64,000 nucleotides of DNA, from assembly GCA_021155205.1 (NCBI GenBank), contig JAJNPS010000037.1, positions 1-64,000 on the forward strand, in the 5' to 3' direction. Shown one piece after another: positions 50,859 through 60,358 of this stretch (the stretch's first letter is position 1; every line of letters begins with the position of its first letter). A program made the position numbers and the translations under genes. Under the pieces are notes generated by a model. That model searched no databases. It was not told where the DNA came from and was given only the letters and a program-made list of their open reading frames with translations. The DNA comes from Rhodobacterales bacterium. GTDB lineage: Bacteria > Pseudomonadota > Alphaproteobacteria > Rhodobacterales > Rhodobacteraceae.

Positions 50859-51776
50859 ATGGCACATTCATCGTTGGGGTTATTCGGCGCGGCATCTGTC
50901 GCCGTCCTGTTGCTTGGCGGGTGCCAGGGCGGTCAGGGGCCCTTTGCGGGCCTGGGCAAATCCGCCGGGGCCGGCACGGACGCCCGGGCTGACGGCGCCA
51001 CCGCGGCGAACACTTCGACCCGGCTGGTGGACCGCGATGTCGAGGCGCCTGACGTGTTCCAGGTCGAGGATACGGCCCTGTGGGACGGGAGGCCGTCCCT
51101 GGGCGGCGTCTGGGTTGCCTCGCCCGCGGCCAAGGACCCCGAGCGCGTGATCATGCGCAACCCCGAGAACGGCAAGTTCGTCATCGGCGCGCTGTTCCGG
51201 CGGGAACGTGACAATCCGGGGCCGGAACTGCAGATTTCCTCGGATGCGGCCGCCGCCTTGGGTTTTCTGGCCGGACAGCCCGGCAAGATCAGCGTGACCG
51301 CCCTGCGCCGCGAAGAGGCGCCGCCGGAAACGGATGCCAGTCAGCCCATCCTTGATGCCGCCGAAACCGTCGAGACGACGCCAATTGACCCGATCGCAGG
51401 GGCTGCGGCCGCGATTGACCGGGCCGAAGGTGTCGCCCCGGCGACCGATGTGGCCGCCGCCCCCGCGACCGGCAAGCGCGTGCCGAAGATGGACCCCGGC
51501 GCCATCGCGGCCGCCGGACCCGCCATCGCCGACGCGCCAGCCCCCGCACCGGCTGCGGCCACCGGCGGCACCCGCATCCAGATCGGCATCTTTTCGGTCG
51601 AGGCAAACGCCAAGCGCGCGGTCGACGCCCTGACCAAGGCAGGCATCACCAGCACGATCCGCAAAGAGGAAAGCCAGGGCAAATCGTTCTGGAGCGTAAT
51701 CGCACGCGGCGACAGGTCGACACTGGCAAAGGTCAAGTCGGCAGGCTTCGCCGATGCCTATGTTCTCAAGGGCTGA
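50859..51776 (+). CDS. SPOR-domain lipoprotein
   Basis: A 305-residue protein with the lipobox LLGGC near residue 22, so it is predicted to be lipid-anchored. The N-terminal half resembles the conserved region upstream of SPOR domains in RlpA-like proteins (ERVIMRNPENGKFVIGALFRRE). An Ala/Pro linker leads to a C-terminal SPOR domain (RIQIGIFSVEANAKRAVDAL), which binds denuded septal glycan. First gene of the coupled run with the carboxypeptidase gene; it is probably involved in cell division or wall remodelling. Confidence 0.8.
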   Translation: MAHSSLGLFGAASVAVLLLGGCQGGQGPFAGLGKSAGAGTDARADGATAANTSTRLVDRDVEAPDVFQVEDTALWDGRPSLGGVWVASPAAKDPERVIMRNPENGKFVIGALFRRERDNPGPELQISSDAAAALGFLAGQPGKISVTALRREEAPPETDASQPILDAAETVETTPIDPIAGAAAAIDRAEGVAPATDVAAAPATGKRVPKMDPGAIAAAGPAIADAPAPAPAAATGGTRIQIGIFSVEANAKRAVDALTKAGITSTIRKEESQGKSFWSVIARGDRSTLAKVKSAGFADAYVLKG

Positions 51777-51791
51777 AGGAGACGCTGAACA

Positions 51792-52961
51792 ATGTGCAGG
51801 ATTGTACGGATGGCGGCAATGATCATTGCCGCGGTCCTGACCCAGGCGACGGCCTCTCTGGCCTTCGAGACCGCGGCCACGGCGGCCTGGGTCTATGACA
51901 TGACGACCGGCACGGTACTGATGGACAAGAACGCCGACCAGCCGCTGCCCCCGGCCTCGATGTCGAAGCTGATGACGATCAACATGCTGTTCGAGGCACT
52001 GAAGGATGGCCGGGTCACGATGGCCACGACCTTCGCCGTCTCGGAAAAGGCCGTCCAGATGACCCGCGACGGCGGCTCGACGATGATGCTCCAGCAAAGC
52101 GACCGCCCGACGGTGGAAGAACTGATCCAGGGCGTCGTCGTCAACTCGGGCAACGACGCCAGCGTGGTGATCGCCGAGGGCTTGGCCGGAACCGAAGAGG
52201 CGTTTTCGGCCCAGATGACCCAGCGCGCAGAGGCGCTTGGCATGACGGCCTCGGTCTTCACCAACGCCAGCGGCTGGCCCGACCCCAGGCATCGCATGTC
52301 GATGCGCGACCTCGGCATCCTCAGCAAGCGCCTGATCGAAGAGTTCCCGGAGTATTACCCGGTCTTCGCCGAGACGGAATACAGCTACAAGGGCCGCTCG
52401 CCCGACAACCGCTTCAACCGGAACCCGCTGCTGAGTCTGGGGATCGGTGCCGACGGACTGAAGACCGGCCACACGATCGAGGCAGGCTACGGCCTTGTCG
52501 GGTCGGCCAAGCAGGGGGACCGCCGGATCGTCTTTGCGTTCGCCGGGCTGGCCAGCGACCAGGCCCGCGCCGAAGAGGGCGAAAGGATCATCAACTGGGC
52601 CTTCCGGCAATTTACGCAAAAGACCGTGGCCAAGGCGGGTGTCCGCGTTGCCCAGGCCGATGTATGGCTTGGATCGGCGGCAACGGTCGGGCTGGTCCCG
52701 GCGGATGATGTGCGGCTTTTGGTGCCCGCACTCGTGCAGGATACCGTGACCGCCGAGGTGATCTACAGGGGGCCGCTGGCTGCTCCTGTCGCCGCCGGGG
52801 ACCAGATTGCGGAACTGGTGATTCAGGTGCCGGGACTGCCCAGCGCGCGCGTGCCGCTGATGGCCGAGGCGGATGTCGCCAAGGCCGGGTTCACGACCCG
52901 CTTCATGACCGCTGCGCGCGTGCTTTACCGGCGCGCAAACAGCCTGATGCCGCAGTCGTGA
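51792..52961 (+). CDS. D-alanyl-D-alanine carboxypeptidase (PBP5/6 type)
   Basis: A 389-residue penicillin-binding protein that trims the terminal D-Ala of peptidoglycan peptides. After a signal peptide (cleaved near residue 24) come the SMSK motif (Ser56, Lys59), SGN (in VVNSGNDASV) and KTG (in DGLKTGHTIEAGYG). A C-terminal PBP5-like beta domain and an amphipathic anchor follow. Its stop overlaps the tmk start by four bases. Confidence 0.93.
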   Translation: MCRIVRMAAMIIAAVLTQATASLAFETAATAAWVYDMTTGTVLMDKNADQPLPPASMSKLMTINMLFEALKDGRVTMATTFAVSEKAVQMTRDGGSTMMLQQSDRPTVEELIQGVVVNSGNDASVVIAEGLAGTEEAFSAQMTQRAEALGMTASVFTNASGWPDPRHRMSMRDLGILSKRLIEEFPEYYPVFAETEYSYKGRSPDNRFNRNPLLSLGIGADGLKTGHTIEAGYGLVGSAKQGDRRIVFAFAGLASDQARAEEGERIINWAFRQFTQKTVAKAGVRVAQADVWLGSAATVGLVPADDVRLLVPALVQDTVTAEVIYRGPLAAPVAAGDQIAELVIQVPGLPSARVPLMAEADVAKAGFTTRFMTAARVLYRRANSLMPQS

Positions 52962-53605
52962 GCGGACCGGGCGGGGGCGTCTTTGTCAGCCTTGAAGGCA
53001 TCGATGGGTCGGGCAAATCGACCCAGGCGCGCCGTCTGGCCGAGGCGCTGACCACGCGCAACATTCCTTGCCTTTTGACGCGCGAGCCGGGGGGCAGTCG
53101 GGGGGCCGAGGAAATCCGGCGGCTGGTGCTGGAGGGCGATCCGGACCGCTGGTCGGCAGAGACGGAAATCCTGTTGTTCACCGCCGCGCGCCGCGACCAC
53201 CTTGAAAAGACCATCCGCCCGGCCCTGGCGCGGGGCGAGGTGGTGATCACTGACAGGTTTGCCGACTCGACGCGGATTTTCCAGGGCATCACGCGCGGCG
53301 ATCTGGCCGGCACCGTCGATGCGCTGCATGATCTGATGATCGGCGTGGAGCCGGACCTGACGCTGCTGATCGACATTGATCCCGCCCTGGGGCTGCACCG
53401 CGCCACGGCGCGCGCCGGGGCGGAGATGCGGTTCGAGGATATGGGGCTGGCGTTCCAGACGCGCGCGCGGCAGGGGTTTCTCGACCTTGCCGCGCATCAC
53501 GCCCGGTTCTGGATCATCGACGGCGCGCGCGGGGCCGATCTTGTGGCTGCCGACGTGCTGCAGGCCGTCCTGCACCATCTGGGGCCGCGCGCCGCAGATG
53601 TCTGA
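52958..53605 (+). CDS. tmk: dTMP kinase
   Basis: A 215-residue thymidylate kinase, converting dTMP to dTDP. The P-loop EGIDGSGKSTQARRL begins near residue 14, and TDRFADSTRIFQG holds the DR(Y/F) motif. The start is GTG at 52958, overlapping the previous stop (GTGA). The gene order dac-tmk-holB is typical for this group. Confidence 0.95.
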   Translation: MSGPGGGVFVSLEGIDGSGKSTQARRLAEALTTRNIPCLLTREPGGSRGAEEIRRLVLEGDPDRWSAETEILLFTAARRDHLEKTIRPALARGEVVITDRFADSTRIFQGITRGDLAGTVDALHDLMIGVEPDLTLLIDIDPALGLHRATARAGAEMRFEDMGLAFQTRARQGFLDLAAHHARFWIIDGARGADLVAADVLQAVLHHLGPRAADV

Positions 53606-54725
53606 CGAGGTGCCCGAACCTGATCGGCTTGACGGCGCGCCGCATCCGCGCGAGACGCGCCAGCTCTTTGGCCAGGATGCCGCCGAGGCTGCGTTCCTGT
53701 CGGCCCATGCGTCGGGCCGGTTGCCCCATGCCTGGCTGATCACCGGCCCGCGCGGCATCGGCAAGGCCACCTTTGCCTGGCGCGCGGCGCGGTTTCTGCT
53801 GGCGACGCCCGAAGCCGACGGTGGCCTGTTCGGTGCCCCACCGCCGCCCGCGACCCTTGCTGTCGATCCTGATCTGGCTGTCGCCCGCCATGTCCGTGCT
53901 CTGACCCATCCGGGCCTGTTCCTGTTGCGGCGCAGCTGGGACACCGAGCGCAAGAAGATGCGGGCACAGATTGTCGTCGATGACATGCGGCAGATGAAGG
54001 GGTTTTTCGGCCTTTCGGCAGCCGATGGCGGGCGGCGCATCGTCATCATCGACGATGCCGACGAAATGAACCCCAACGCCGCCAACGCGCTGCTGAAACT
54101 GCTGGAGGAACCGCCGCCGGGCGCGGTCCTGTTTCTGATCAGCCACCAGCCGTTCCGGCTGTTGCCGACGATCCGCTCGCGCTGTCGTGTGTTGCGGCTG
54201 CAGACATTGGGACCGGACGATCTGGACCGTGCGCTGGCCGGGGCGGGCGGCCAGACAGGCACCGCAAATGCCACGTCCATGGCCGAACTGGCGGGCGGGT
54301 CGGTCGGGGCGGCGCTGCAGCTGACGGCGCAGGGCGGCCTTGACCTCTACGCCGACATCGTGGGCCTGATGGGCACCCTGCCCCGCATGAGCCGCCCGCG
54401 CGCCATCGCGCTTTGCGAGGTGGCAGCGGGTCGCGCGTCCGAGGTCCGGTTCGATCTGACCGTGACCCTGATTGACCTCTTCCTGGCGCGTCTGGCGCGC
54501 ACCGGAACCACCGGCGCCCCGCCGCCCGAAGCCACACCGGGCGAAGCCGCGATCCTGCAGCGTCTTGCACCGCATCAGGGGGTCGCGCGCGCCTGGGCAG
54601 ATTGCGCGCAGACCCTTGGCAACCGGGCGCGCCGGGGCAAGGCGGTCAACCTTGACCCTGCGGCGCTTCTCATGGATATGGTGCTGAAGATCGACGAGAC
54701 GGCGGGAACCCTCGCCCCAAGGTAG
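53598..54725 (+). CDS. holB: DNA polymerase III subunit delta'
   Basis: A 375-residue clamp-loader subunit. The P-loop-like GPRGIGKATFAWR and the DEXX-type region IVIIDDADEMNPNAANALLK are seen, and LLEEPPPGAVLFLISH and the SRCRVLRL sensor follow. It overlaps the tmk gene by eight bases. Confidence 0.93.
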   Translation: MSDEVPEPDRLDGAPHPRETRQLFGQDAAEAAFLSAHASGRLPHAWLITGPRGIGKATFAWRAARFLLATPEADGGLFGAPPPPATLAVDPDLAVARHVRALTHPGLFLLRRSWDTERKKMRAQIVVDDMRQMKGFFGLSAADGGRRIVIIDDADEMNPNAANALLKLLEEPPPGAVLFLISHQPFRLLPTIRSRCRVLRLQTLGPDDLDRALAGAGGQTGTANATSMAELAGGSVGAALQLTAQGGLDLYADIVGLMGTLPRMSRPRAIALCEVAAGRASEVRFDLTVTLIDLFLARLARTGTTGAPPPEATPGEAAILQRLAPHQGVARAWADCAQTLGNRARRGKAVNLDPAALLMDMVLKIDETAGTLAPR

Positions 54726-54730
54726 GCAAG

Positions 54731-55558
54731 ATGCCCCCCGACAGCCCGGACATCGCGGACAAGCCGGAGTTGGTAGACAGCCACTGCCACCTTGATTTTC
54801 CCGATTTTTCCCAAGATTTGCCCGATATTCTGGCGCGCGCGCGCGCCGCCGGGGTGCGCCGCATGGTCACGATCTGCACCCGCCTTCGCCTTGAACCCGC
54901 TGTCCGCGCGCTGGCCGAGACGCATCACGGCGTGTTCTATGCCGCAGGCACCCACCCGATGAGTGCTGCGGACGAACCCATGGCCACCGTCGAGGCGCTG
55001 GTAACGCTGGCGCGGCACCCGAAATTCGTCGGCATCGGCGAGACCGGCCTTGACTACCATTACACCGCCGACAGCAAGGCCCTCCAGCAGACCAGTCTTC
55101 GCATCCACATCGAGGCCGCGCAGGAAACCGGCCTGCCGCTGATCATCCATGCGCGGGATGCGGATGACGACATGGCCGCAATCCTGGCCGAAGGGTTTCG
55201 CGACAAGCCCTATGCGTGCGTCATGCATTGCTTTTCGTCGGGTGCGGGTCTTGCGCGTCAGGCGCTGGACCTTGGATTTTACCTCTCGATGTCCGGCATC
55301 GCGGCCTTTCCGAAGTCCCAAGGTCTGCGCGACATCTTTGCCGCAGCACCCGTGAACCGCATCCTGCTGGAAACCGACAGCCCCTATCTTGCCCCCCCAC
55401 CCCATCGCGGGCGCCGCAACGAGCCTGCCTACACCGCCTTTACCGCGCGGATCGGGGCGGCCGTGTACGGACTGTCAGAGGCCGAATTTGCAGCCACGAC
55501 GACCGCCAATTTCGACCGGCTGTTCACCAAGGCAGTGTTGCCGGCAACGGTCGCATGA
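54731..55558 (+). CDS. TatD-family metal-dependent hydrolase
   Basis: A 275-residue TIM-barrel DNase/hydrolase. The metal-binding DSHCHLDFPDF is near residue 16; GIGETGLDYHYT, IHARDADDD, MHCFSSG and ETDSPYLAPPPHRG are the other family signatures. Starts five bases after holB. No metG lies between holB and this gene, though it does in some relatives. Role: 3'-5' exonuclease in DNA or RNA turnover. Confidence 0.93.
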   Translation: MPPDSPDIADKPELVDSHCHLDFPDFSQDLPDILARARAAGVRRMVTICTRLRLEPAVRALAETHHGVFYAAGTHPMSAADEPMATVEALVTLARHPKFVGIGETGLDYHYTADSKALQQTSLRIHIEAAQETGLPLIIHARDADDDMAAILAEGFRDKPYACVMHCFSSGAGLARQALDLGFYLSMSGIAAFPKSQGLRDIFAAAPVNRILLETDSPYLAPPPHRGRRNEPAYTAFTARIGAAVYGLSEAEFAATTTANFDRLFTKAVLPATVA

Positions 55559-56361
55559 TGGCGAAGATGACCTTTACCATCCTTGGCTGCGGGTCATCCG
55601 GGGGCATTCCGCGCCTTGGTGGCGACTGGGGCGATTGCGATCCGGCAAACCCCAAAAACACCCGGCGGCGCTGTTCGCTGCTGGTGGAGCAGACAACGGA
55701 TGCAGGCACCACCCGCGTCCTGATCGACACCTCGCCCGACATGCGCGCGCAGTTGCTGGATGTGGGGATCGGGACGCTGGACGGGGTGGTCTATACCCAT
55801 GCCCATGCCGACCACACCAACGGCATCGATGACCTGCGCCAGATCGTCTTCAACCTGCGACGCAAGCTGGATGTCTGGGCCGATGCCCCGACGCGATCCG
55901 ATCTGTTGACCCGGTTCGGCTATGCCTTTGAACAACCCGAGGCGTCGGGCTATCCCGCCATTCTGACCATGCACCTGATCAACGGCCCGGTGACAATCGC
56001 GGGCGCGGGCGGAGAGGTGACCCTGGTGCCGTTTCGCGTCGGCCATGGCGGCTCTGATGCCTTGGGTTTTCGTATCGGCGATCTGGCCTATCTGCCCGAT
56101 GTGGTGGACATACCCGCGGAAACATGGCCGCTGCTGGCCAATCTCGATTGCTGGATCCTCGACGCGCTTCGCCGCACACCGCACCCGACGCATGCGCATC
56201 TGGCGCTGTCGCTGACATGGATCGCGCGCGCCCGGCCTGCGCGGGCCATCCTGACCAACATGCATCTCGACATGGACTATGCCACCCTGTGCGCCGAGTT
56301 GCCCGCACATATCCGCCCGGCCTTTGATGGCCTGACAATCACCTGTGAGGATACCGCGTGA
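55555..56361 (+). CDS. PhnP-like MBL-fold hydrolase
   Basis: A 268-residue metallo-beta-lactamase-fold protein. The N-terminal TILGCGSSGGIPRLGGDWG and the metal motif YTHAHADHTNGIDDL are typical of the PhnP/lipB-adjacent cyclic phosphodiesterase group. The start overlaps the TatD stop by four bases (ATGATG). A general phosphodiesterase role is likely; no phn genes are nearby. Confidence 0.87.
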   Translation: MMAKMTFTILGCGSSGGIPRLGGDWGDCDPANPKNTRRRCSLLVEQTTDAGTTRVLIDTSPDMRAQLLDVGIGTLDGVVYTHAHADHTNGIDDLRQIVFNLRRKLDVWADAPTRSDLLTRFGYAFEQPEASGYPAILTMHLINGPVTIAGAGGEVTLVPFRVGHGGSDALGFRIGDLAYLPDVVDIPAETWPLLANLDCWILDALRRTPHPTHAHLALSLTWIARARPARAILTNMHLDMDYATLCAELPAHIRPAFDGLTITCEDTA

Positions 56362-57296
56362 GCGTCCTTCTGGACGTCATCCTGCCCGTCTTTCTGGTGA
56401 TCGGATTTGGCTATGCCGCCGCGCGCTGGGGCCGGTTTTCGGAAAGCGCGGTCGACGGGGTGATGATCTTTGCGCAGACCTACGCGCTGCCGACGCTGCT
56501 GTTTGCCTCCATTGCGCGTCTGGACCTGGCCCAGGCCTATGAGCCCGGGCTGATGATCAGCTTTTACGCAGGCGCATTCGCCGGGTTTCTGACCGGGTAT
56601 CTTGGCGCGCGGCACCTGTTTGGTCGCCCGGTCACGGATGCCATTGCGTTCGGGTTTGTCGGGCTGTTCTCCAATTCCCTGCTGCTGGGGCTGCCGATCA
56701 CCGAACGCGCCTATGGTCCGGATGCCCTGCAGGGCAACTTTGCAATCCTGTCGATCCATGCGCCCTTGTTCTATGCCTTTGGCATCACCCTGATGGAAGT
56801 GGCCAAAAGCCGGGGCAAGGCGCTGTCGGCCGGGGCGGTCGCGGGCCAGGTCCTGAAGGCGATCCTGAGCCAGCCGCTTGTCCTTGGCATCCTGACCGGG
56901 TTTGCGGTGAACCTGTCGGGCGTCGCTTTGCCCGGCGTCGCATGGTCCGCCGTTGACCTGATCAGCCGCGCCGGTCTGCCTGCCGCGCTGTTCGGGCTTG
57001 GCGGGGTGCTGTGCCGCTATCGCCCCGAAGGCGACATGAAGGCCATCGCCTGGCTGTCGGCGGCATCGCTGGTCGTGCATCCGGGCCTGACGTGGATATT
57101 GGGCACGCAGGTTTTCGCGCTGGACACCGCGGCGCTGCGATCCGCGGTGCTGACCGCCGCAATGGCACCGGGGGTCAACGCCTATGTCTTTGCCAATCTG
57201 TACGGCGTGGCCAAGCGGGTCGCGGCATCGACCGTGCTGGTCGCCACCGCCCTGTCGATCGGGTCGATCTGGGTCTGGCTGCAAATCCTGCCATAA
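56358..57296 (+). CDS. AEC-family transporter
   Basis: A 312-residue, ten-helix auxin-efflux-carrier-type permease. The N-terminal VILPVFLVIGFGYAAARWG and the C-terminal MAPGVNAYVFANLYGVAKR are characteristic. Substrate unknown. The start is GTG at 56358, overlapping the previous stop by four bases; it is the last gene of this run. Confidence 0.87.
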   Translation: MSVLLDVILPVFLVIGFGYAAARWGRFSESAVDGVMIFAQTYALPTLLFASIARLDLAQAYEPGLMISFYAGAFAGFLTGYLGARHLFGRPVTDAIAFGFVGLFSNSLLLGLPITERAYGPDALQGNFAILSIHAPLFYAFGITLMEVAKSRGKALSAGAVAGQVLKAILSQPLVLGILTGFAVNLSGVALPGVAWSAVDLISRAGLPAALFGLGGVLCRYRPEGDMKAIAWLSAASLVVHPGLTWILGTQVFALDTAALRSAVLTAAMAPGVNAYVFANLYGVAKRVAASTVLVATALSIGSIWVWLQILP

Positions 57297-57307
57297 CAAG
57301 AAAATGA

Positions 57308-57327
57308 CCCGCTCATCGCTGAGCGGG
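57308..57327 (-). terminator. hairpin terminator downstream of tRNA-Leu
   Basis: CCCGCTCA-TCGC-TGAGCGGG is a perfect eight-base stem with a four-base loop. Read on the minus strand it is followed by TCATTTTCTTG, a T-rich tract, 16 bases after the tRNA-Leu 3' end. It may also slow transcription from the AEC gene on the plus strand. Confidence 0.6.
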
Positions 57328-57343
57328 CCGTTGTCAGAACGCC

Positions 57344-57430
57344 TGGTGCGGATGAAAAGACTCGAACTTTCACTCCGGTTAAGGAACAGCGACCTCAACG
57401 CTGCGCGTCTACCAATTCCGCCACATCCGC
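57344..57430 (-). tRNA. tRNA-Leu (GAG)
   Basis: An 87-base class II tRNA with encoded CCA. The acceptor GCGGATG pairs with CATCCGC, the discriminator is A, the anticodon loop reads TTGAGGT, and a long variable arm and GTTCGAGTC TPsiC loop are present. Confidence 0.95.
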
Positions 57431-57480
57431 AAAAGGGGCATCGACGCGGGGGGTTTAGCGAAGCCTGCCCGATAAGGAAA

Positions 57481-57498
57481 GGGGGATTTTCGCCCCCC
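57481..57498 (-). terminator. probable terminator of the peptidoglycan-binding gene
   Basis: On the minus strand GGGGGG, a short A-rich loop and CCCCC form a GC stem, followed by TTTCCTTAT. It lies 18 bases after the stop codon at 57516. Confidence 0.45.
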
Positions 57499-57515
57499 TG
57501 CCCCGTCGGCGGAGG

Positions 57516-59063
57516 TCAGTTTCCAAAGATCAGCATCGGCAGCTTGACCGCAAGCGACAGTGCCGCGCCGCCGGGATTTGTCATGGGGTCGGGCAAGCTC
57601 GGGGCGGTTTCGGCAAATGTCACCGGATCGCTGCCAAGGCCCGTTTCCGGCACAGCCGCCGCCTTGGCAGGCACGCCGAACTCTTCAAGCTCGGGTGCGA
57701 TGGCAGCATCTTCGGGGGTGACACCAAAATCGGGCAGGCTTGCCTCTTGCATCCGGGGTTCGGGGACCAGTTCGGCGGCGCGCCCGTTCAGCGTATAGGA
57801 TGCCTTCTGGATGACCTCGGAGCGGTCGGCCATGCCGGGCGCAAAGACCGCCTGACCCTGCCCGATGGCCGCAAGGCCGATGTCGTACCAGCCCATCGCC
57901 AGATCGGGCCGAACGGTGGCGCCAAAGCCCTGGCTCAGATGATGGCCCAGAAGCTCGGCATAGCCGCGTTCGCCCATCGCGGTCAGCAACAGCGCCGAGC
58001 CGATGGCCACATCCATGTTGTCCGTGGTGTAGCCAACCCCGAGGCAGACCTTCGCGGTTCCCGACAACTGCACCGGCGACATCCCCGAACCGGCTACAAA
58101 GTCGGTGACGCCCGCCTGCACGACATCGGCGGGCTGCAGCGACAGGGCTGCGACATGCTCGGCCAGCACATTGCCAAAGGCCAGACACTGGTCCGAAATC
58201 TGTGCGGCGGTGAACCCCGCGACCGAGGCCGCGATCTCTTCGCCCTGCGACATTGCATAGGTTCGCGCCAGGCAGAACTGTTCGGACAGCGCGAAATTGG
58301 GATCGGTCATCGCAGCGGCGGTCGTGTAGCCGCCATTGCCGTTGGTGATCAGGCTGACCTTGTTGCAATGGGACGCCAGCGACACCTGGACCGCACCCGA
58401 TCCCATGAACGACGGCAACGCGCCTTCGGTGGCCGGGGCCTCTTCGGGCATCAGTTTGGGCAGGGCCGCCGCCGTGGCGGCCGCGATGGTGCCCGGCTGC
58501 AGCGGCGCATCCTCGGGGGCCACGGGCGCGGCGACAAACGCTTCGGCCTGCGGTGCCACAGCCGCCGGGGCAACCCCGGCCATTTCATCGCGCTGGACGA
58601 TCAGGAGACCCTTGATACCCAGAGGATGCGTTGCCGCGGTCCGGGTGACAAGCGGTCCGCCCGCCATGCCGCGATAATAGGCCGTGACCAGCAGGCTGCG
58701 TTCATATTCGGTCAGCTGGCCCGTCGCCGGATAGCCCAGCGTCGCCTGATAGGTGGAAATGCCCGCCCGGCTTTTCGGGCCGATGGACCCGTCCGGCGTA
58801 CCGACCGGAAAGCCAAAGTAATTCAGCGCCGTCTGCACCTCGCGGTTGGCCTCGCGCTGTGCCGAGGAAACGCCGGTCGATTTCGTTGATCGCGTCGATT
58901 TGGTGCTGCGTTGGGTCTTGTTGACCTCGTTGACGATGACCCCGCCGATGATGCCGCCGATGATGCCGCCCACCAGCGCGTCGCCATCCGCCATCACCGG
59001 CGCGGCGCGACCAACGGCCAGGGCAGCGATCATGGCCGACATTGCAATTGCCTTGAGTTTCAT
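57516..59063 (-). CDS. secreted peptidoglycan-binding-domain protein
   Basis: A 515-residue exported protein. A signal peptide of about 25 residues is followed by a Gly/Ile-rich stretch (LVGGIIGGIIGGVIVNEV) like outer-membrane glycine-zipper segments. A Thr/Ser/Lys-rich linker leads to a peptidoglycan_binding_1 domain (about 70-135, with TALNYFGFPVGTPDGSIGPK). The remaining 350 residues, with several cysteines, match no family I recognise. It probably tethers an unknown domain to the cell wall. Confidence 0.7.
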   Translation of the reverse strand: MKLKAIAMSAMIAALAVGRAAPVMADGDALVGGIIGGIIGGVIVNEVNKTQRSTKSTRSTKSTGVSSAQREANREVQTALNYFGFPVGTPDGSIGPKSRAGISTYQATLGYPATGQLTEYERSLLVTAYYRGMAGGPLVTRTAATHPLGIKGLLIVQRDEMAGVAPAAVAPQAEAFVAAPVAPEDAPLQPGTIAAATAAALPKLMPEEAPATEGALPSFMGSGAVQVSLASHCNKVSLITNGNGGYTTAAAMTDPNFALSEQFCLARTYAMSQGEEIAASVAGFTAAQISDQCLAFGNVLAEHVAALSLQPADVVQAGVTDFVAGSGMSPVQLSGTAKVCLGVGYTTDNMDVAIGSALLLTAMGERGYAELLGHHLSQGFGATVRPDLAMGWYDIGLAAIGQGQAVFAPGMADRSEVIQKASYTLNGRAAELVPEPRMQEASLPDFGVTPEDAAIAPELEEFGVPAKAAAVPETGLGSDPVTFAETAPSLPDPMTNPGGAALSLAVKLPMLIFGN

Positions 59064-59183
59064 TGCATCACTCCCAGGATTGAAAAGATCGCCGACAATG
59101 CGGAAATGCTATCACGGGATGCCGGTGTGCAAAGTGAATTTTGCGCAAATCCGGCACCGCAGCCCCGCCAGCCCGAGGAAACC

Positions 59184-59837
59184 ATGGTCGAATGGACCCA
59201 TCTGCCCGGCCTGCGGCCTTATGCCGACACCCTGGCCGACATGGAAGAGCGCGTGGCCGCGATTGCGGCAGGCACGGCGCCCGAGGCGGTCTGGCTTTTG
59301 GAACATCCGCCGATCTATACCGCCGGCACATCGGCAAGACCGTCTGATCTGGTTGATCCCGACCGCTTCGCGGTGCATGTCGCGGGCCGGGGCGGGCAAT
59401 ACACCTATCATGGGCCGGGCCAGCGCGTGGTCTATGTCATGCTGGATGTGGGCCGGCGCGGGCGCGACGTGCGCCAGTTCGTCTGTGCCCTTGAAAACTG
59501 GGTCATCGACACGCTGGCGACGTTCAATGTCCGGGGTGAACGGCGGCCGGGCCGCGTCGGTGTGTGGGTCAGCCGCCCGGACCGCGCCGGGCCGGACGGC
59601 GCACCCGCCGATGACAAGATCGCTGCCATCGGGGTCAAGCTGCGTCGCTGGGTCAGCTTTCACGGGCTGTCGATCAACGTCGATCCCGACCTGTCCCATT
59701 TCGACGGCATCGTGCCCTGCGGCATCCGCGACCACGGTGTCACCAGCCTTGTCGATCTTGGCCTGCCGGTCACGATGACCGACCTCGACATCGCGCTGAA
59801 GGCGGCTTTTGCGGCACATTTTCCCAAACCGACATAG
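59184..59837 (+). CDS. lipB: octanoyl-[acyl carrier protein]:protein N-octanoyltransferase
   Basis: A 217-residue octanoyltransferase for lipoate synthesis. GRGGQYTYHGPGQRVVY is the substrate loop, the catalytic Lys is in IAAIGVKLRRW and the catalytic Cys in VPCGIRDHGVTSL. The start at 59184 has a GAGGAAA site. Divergent from the peptidoglycan-binding gene across 120 bases. Confidence 0.95.
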   Translation: MVEWTHLPGLRPYADTLADMEERVAAIAAGTAPEAVWLLEHPPIYTAGTSARPSDLVDPDRFAVHVAGRGGQYTYHGPGQRVVYVMLDVGRRGRDVRQFVCALENWVIDTLATFNVRGERRPGRVGVWVSRPDRAGPDGAPADDKIAAIGVKLRRWVSFHGLSINVDPDLSHFDGIVPCGIRDHGVTSLVDLGLPVTMTDLDIALKAAFAAHFPKPT

Positions 59838-59947
59838 GATAACGCGTCCCGTGGCATCGCGCGCTATTGCATAACAATCGTGCGCGCCCTTCATTGGTGT
59901 CAGGGCGCGACTGCGGACCAACCTGCGCCGCTGCTGATGAGGATGAC

Positions 59948-60358
59948 ATGACGAAACTGACGCCGATCCTAACCCTGGTGCTGGCCATGCTGGCCGGCCC
60001 GACGCTGGCGCAGGATGCCGCTGCCGGAGAAGTGGTTTTCGCGAAATGCAAGGCCTGCCATTCGGTCATCGGACCGGACGGGACCGCGTTTCAAAAGGGC
60101 GGCAAGACCGGCCCCAACCTTTACGGCGTGATCGGGCGGCCCGTGGCGTCCGTGGCCGGCTTCAAGTATGGCGATTCGATCCTGACGGTAGGCGCATCGG
60201 GCGCGGTCTGGGACGAGGCGAGCCTTGCGGCCTATGTCGCCAATCCCGCCGCCTGGCTGCAGGAAAAGACCGGCGACAGCGCCGCGAAATCCAAGATGTC
60301 GTTCAAGCTGGCGGAGGGCGGCGCGGATGTCGCGGCCTATCTGGCATCGGTCAAATAG
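59948..60358 (+). CDS. soluble cytochrome c (c2-like)
   Basis: A 136-residue periplasmic c-type cytochrome. A 21-residue signal peptide precedes the heme motif CKACH (near residue 34); the Met ligand is probably in SKMSFKL. The insertions and length fit class I cytochrome c2, an electron carrier between bc1 and oxidases or a photosynthetic reaction centre. ctaD follows after 203 bases, which fits delivery of electrons to the aa3 oxidase. Confidence 0.9.
   Translation: MTKLTPILTLVLAMLAGPTLAQDAAAGEVVFAKCKACHSVIGPDGTAFQKGGKTGPNLYGVIGRPVASVAGFKYGDSILTVGASGAVWDEASLAAYVANPAAWLQEKTGDSAAKSKMSFKLAEGGADVAAYLASVK

Noticed and set aside
50880..52619. Minus-strand open frame of about 579 codons opposite the SPOR and carboxypeptidase genes
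   Set aside because: A shadow of two genes with clear lipobox, SPOR and SxxK/SGN/KTG motifs; low-complexity Gly/Arg composition.
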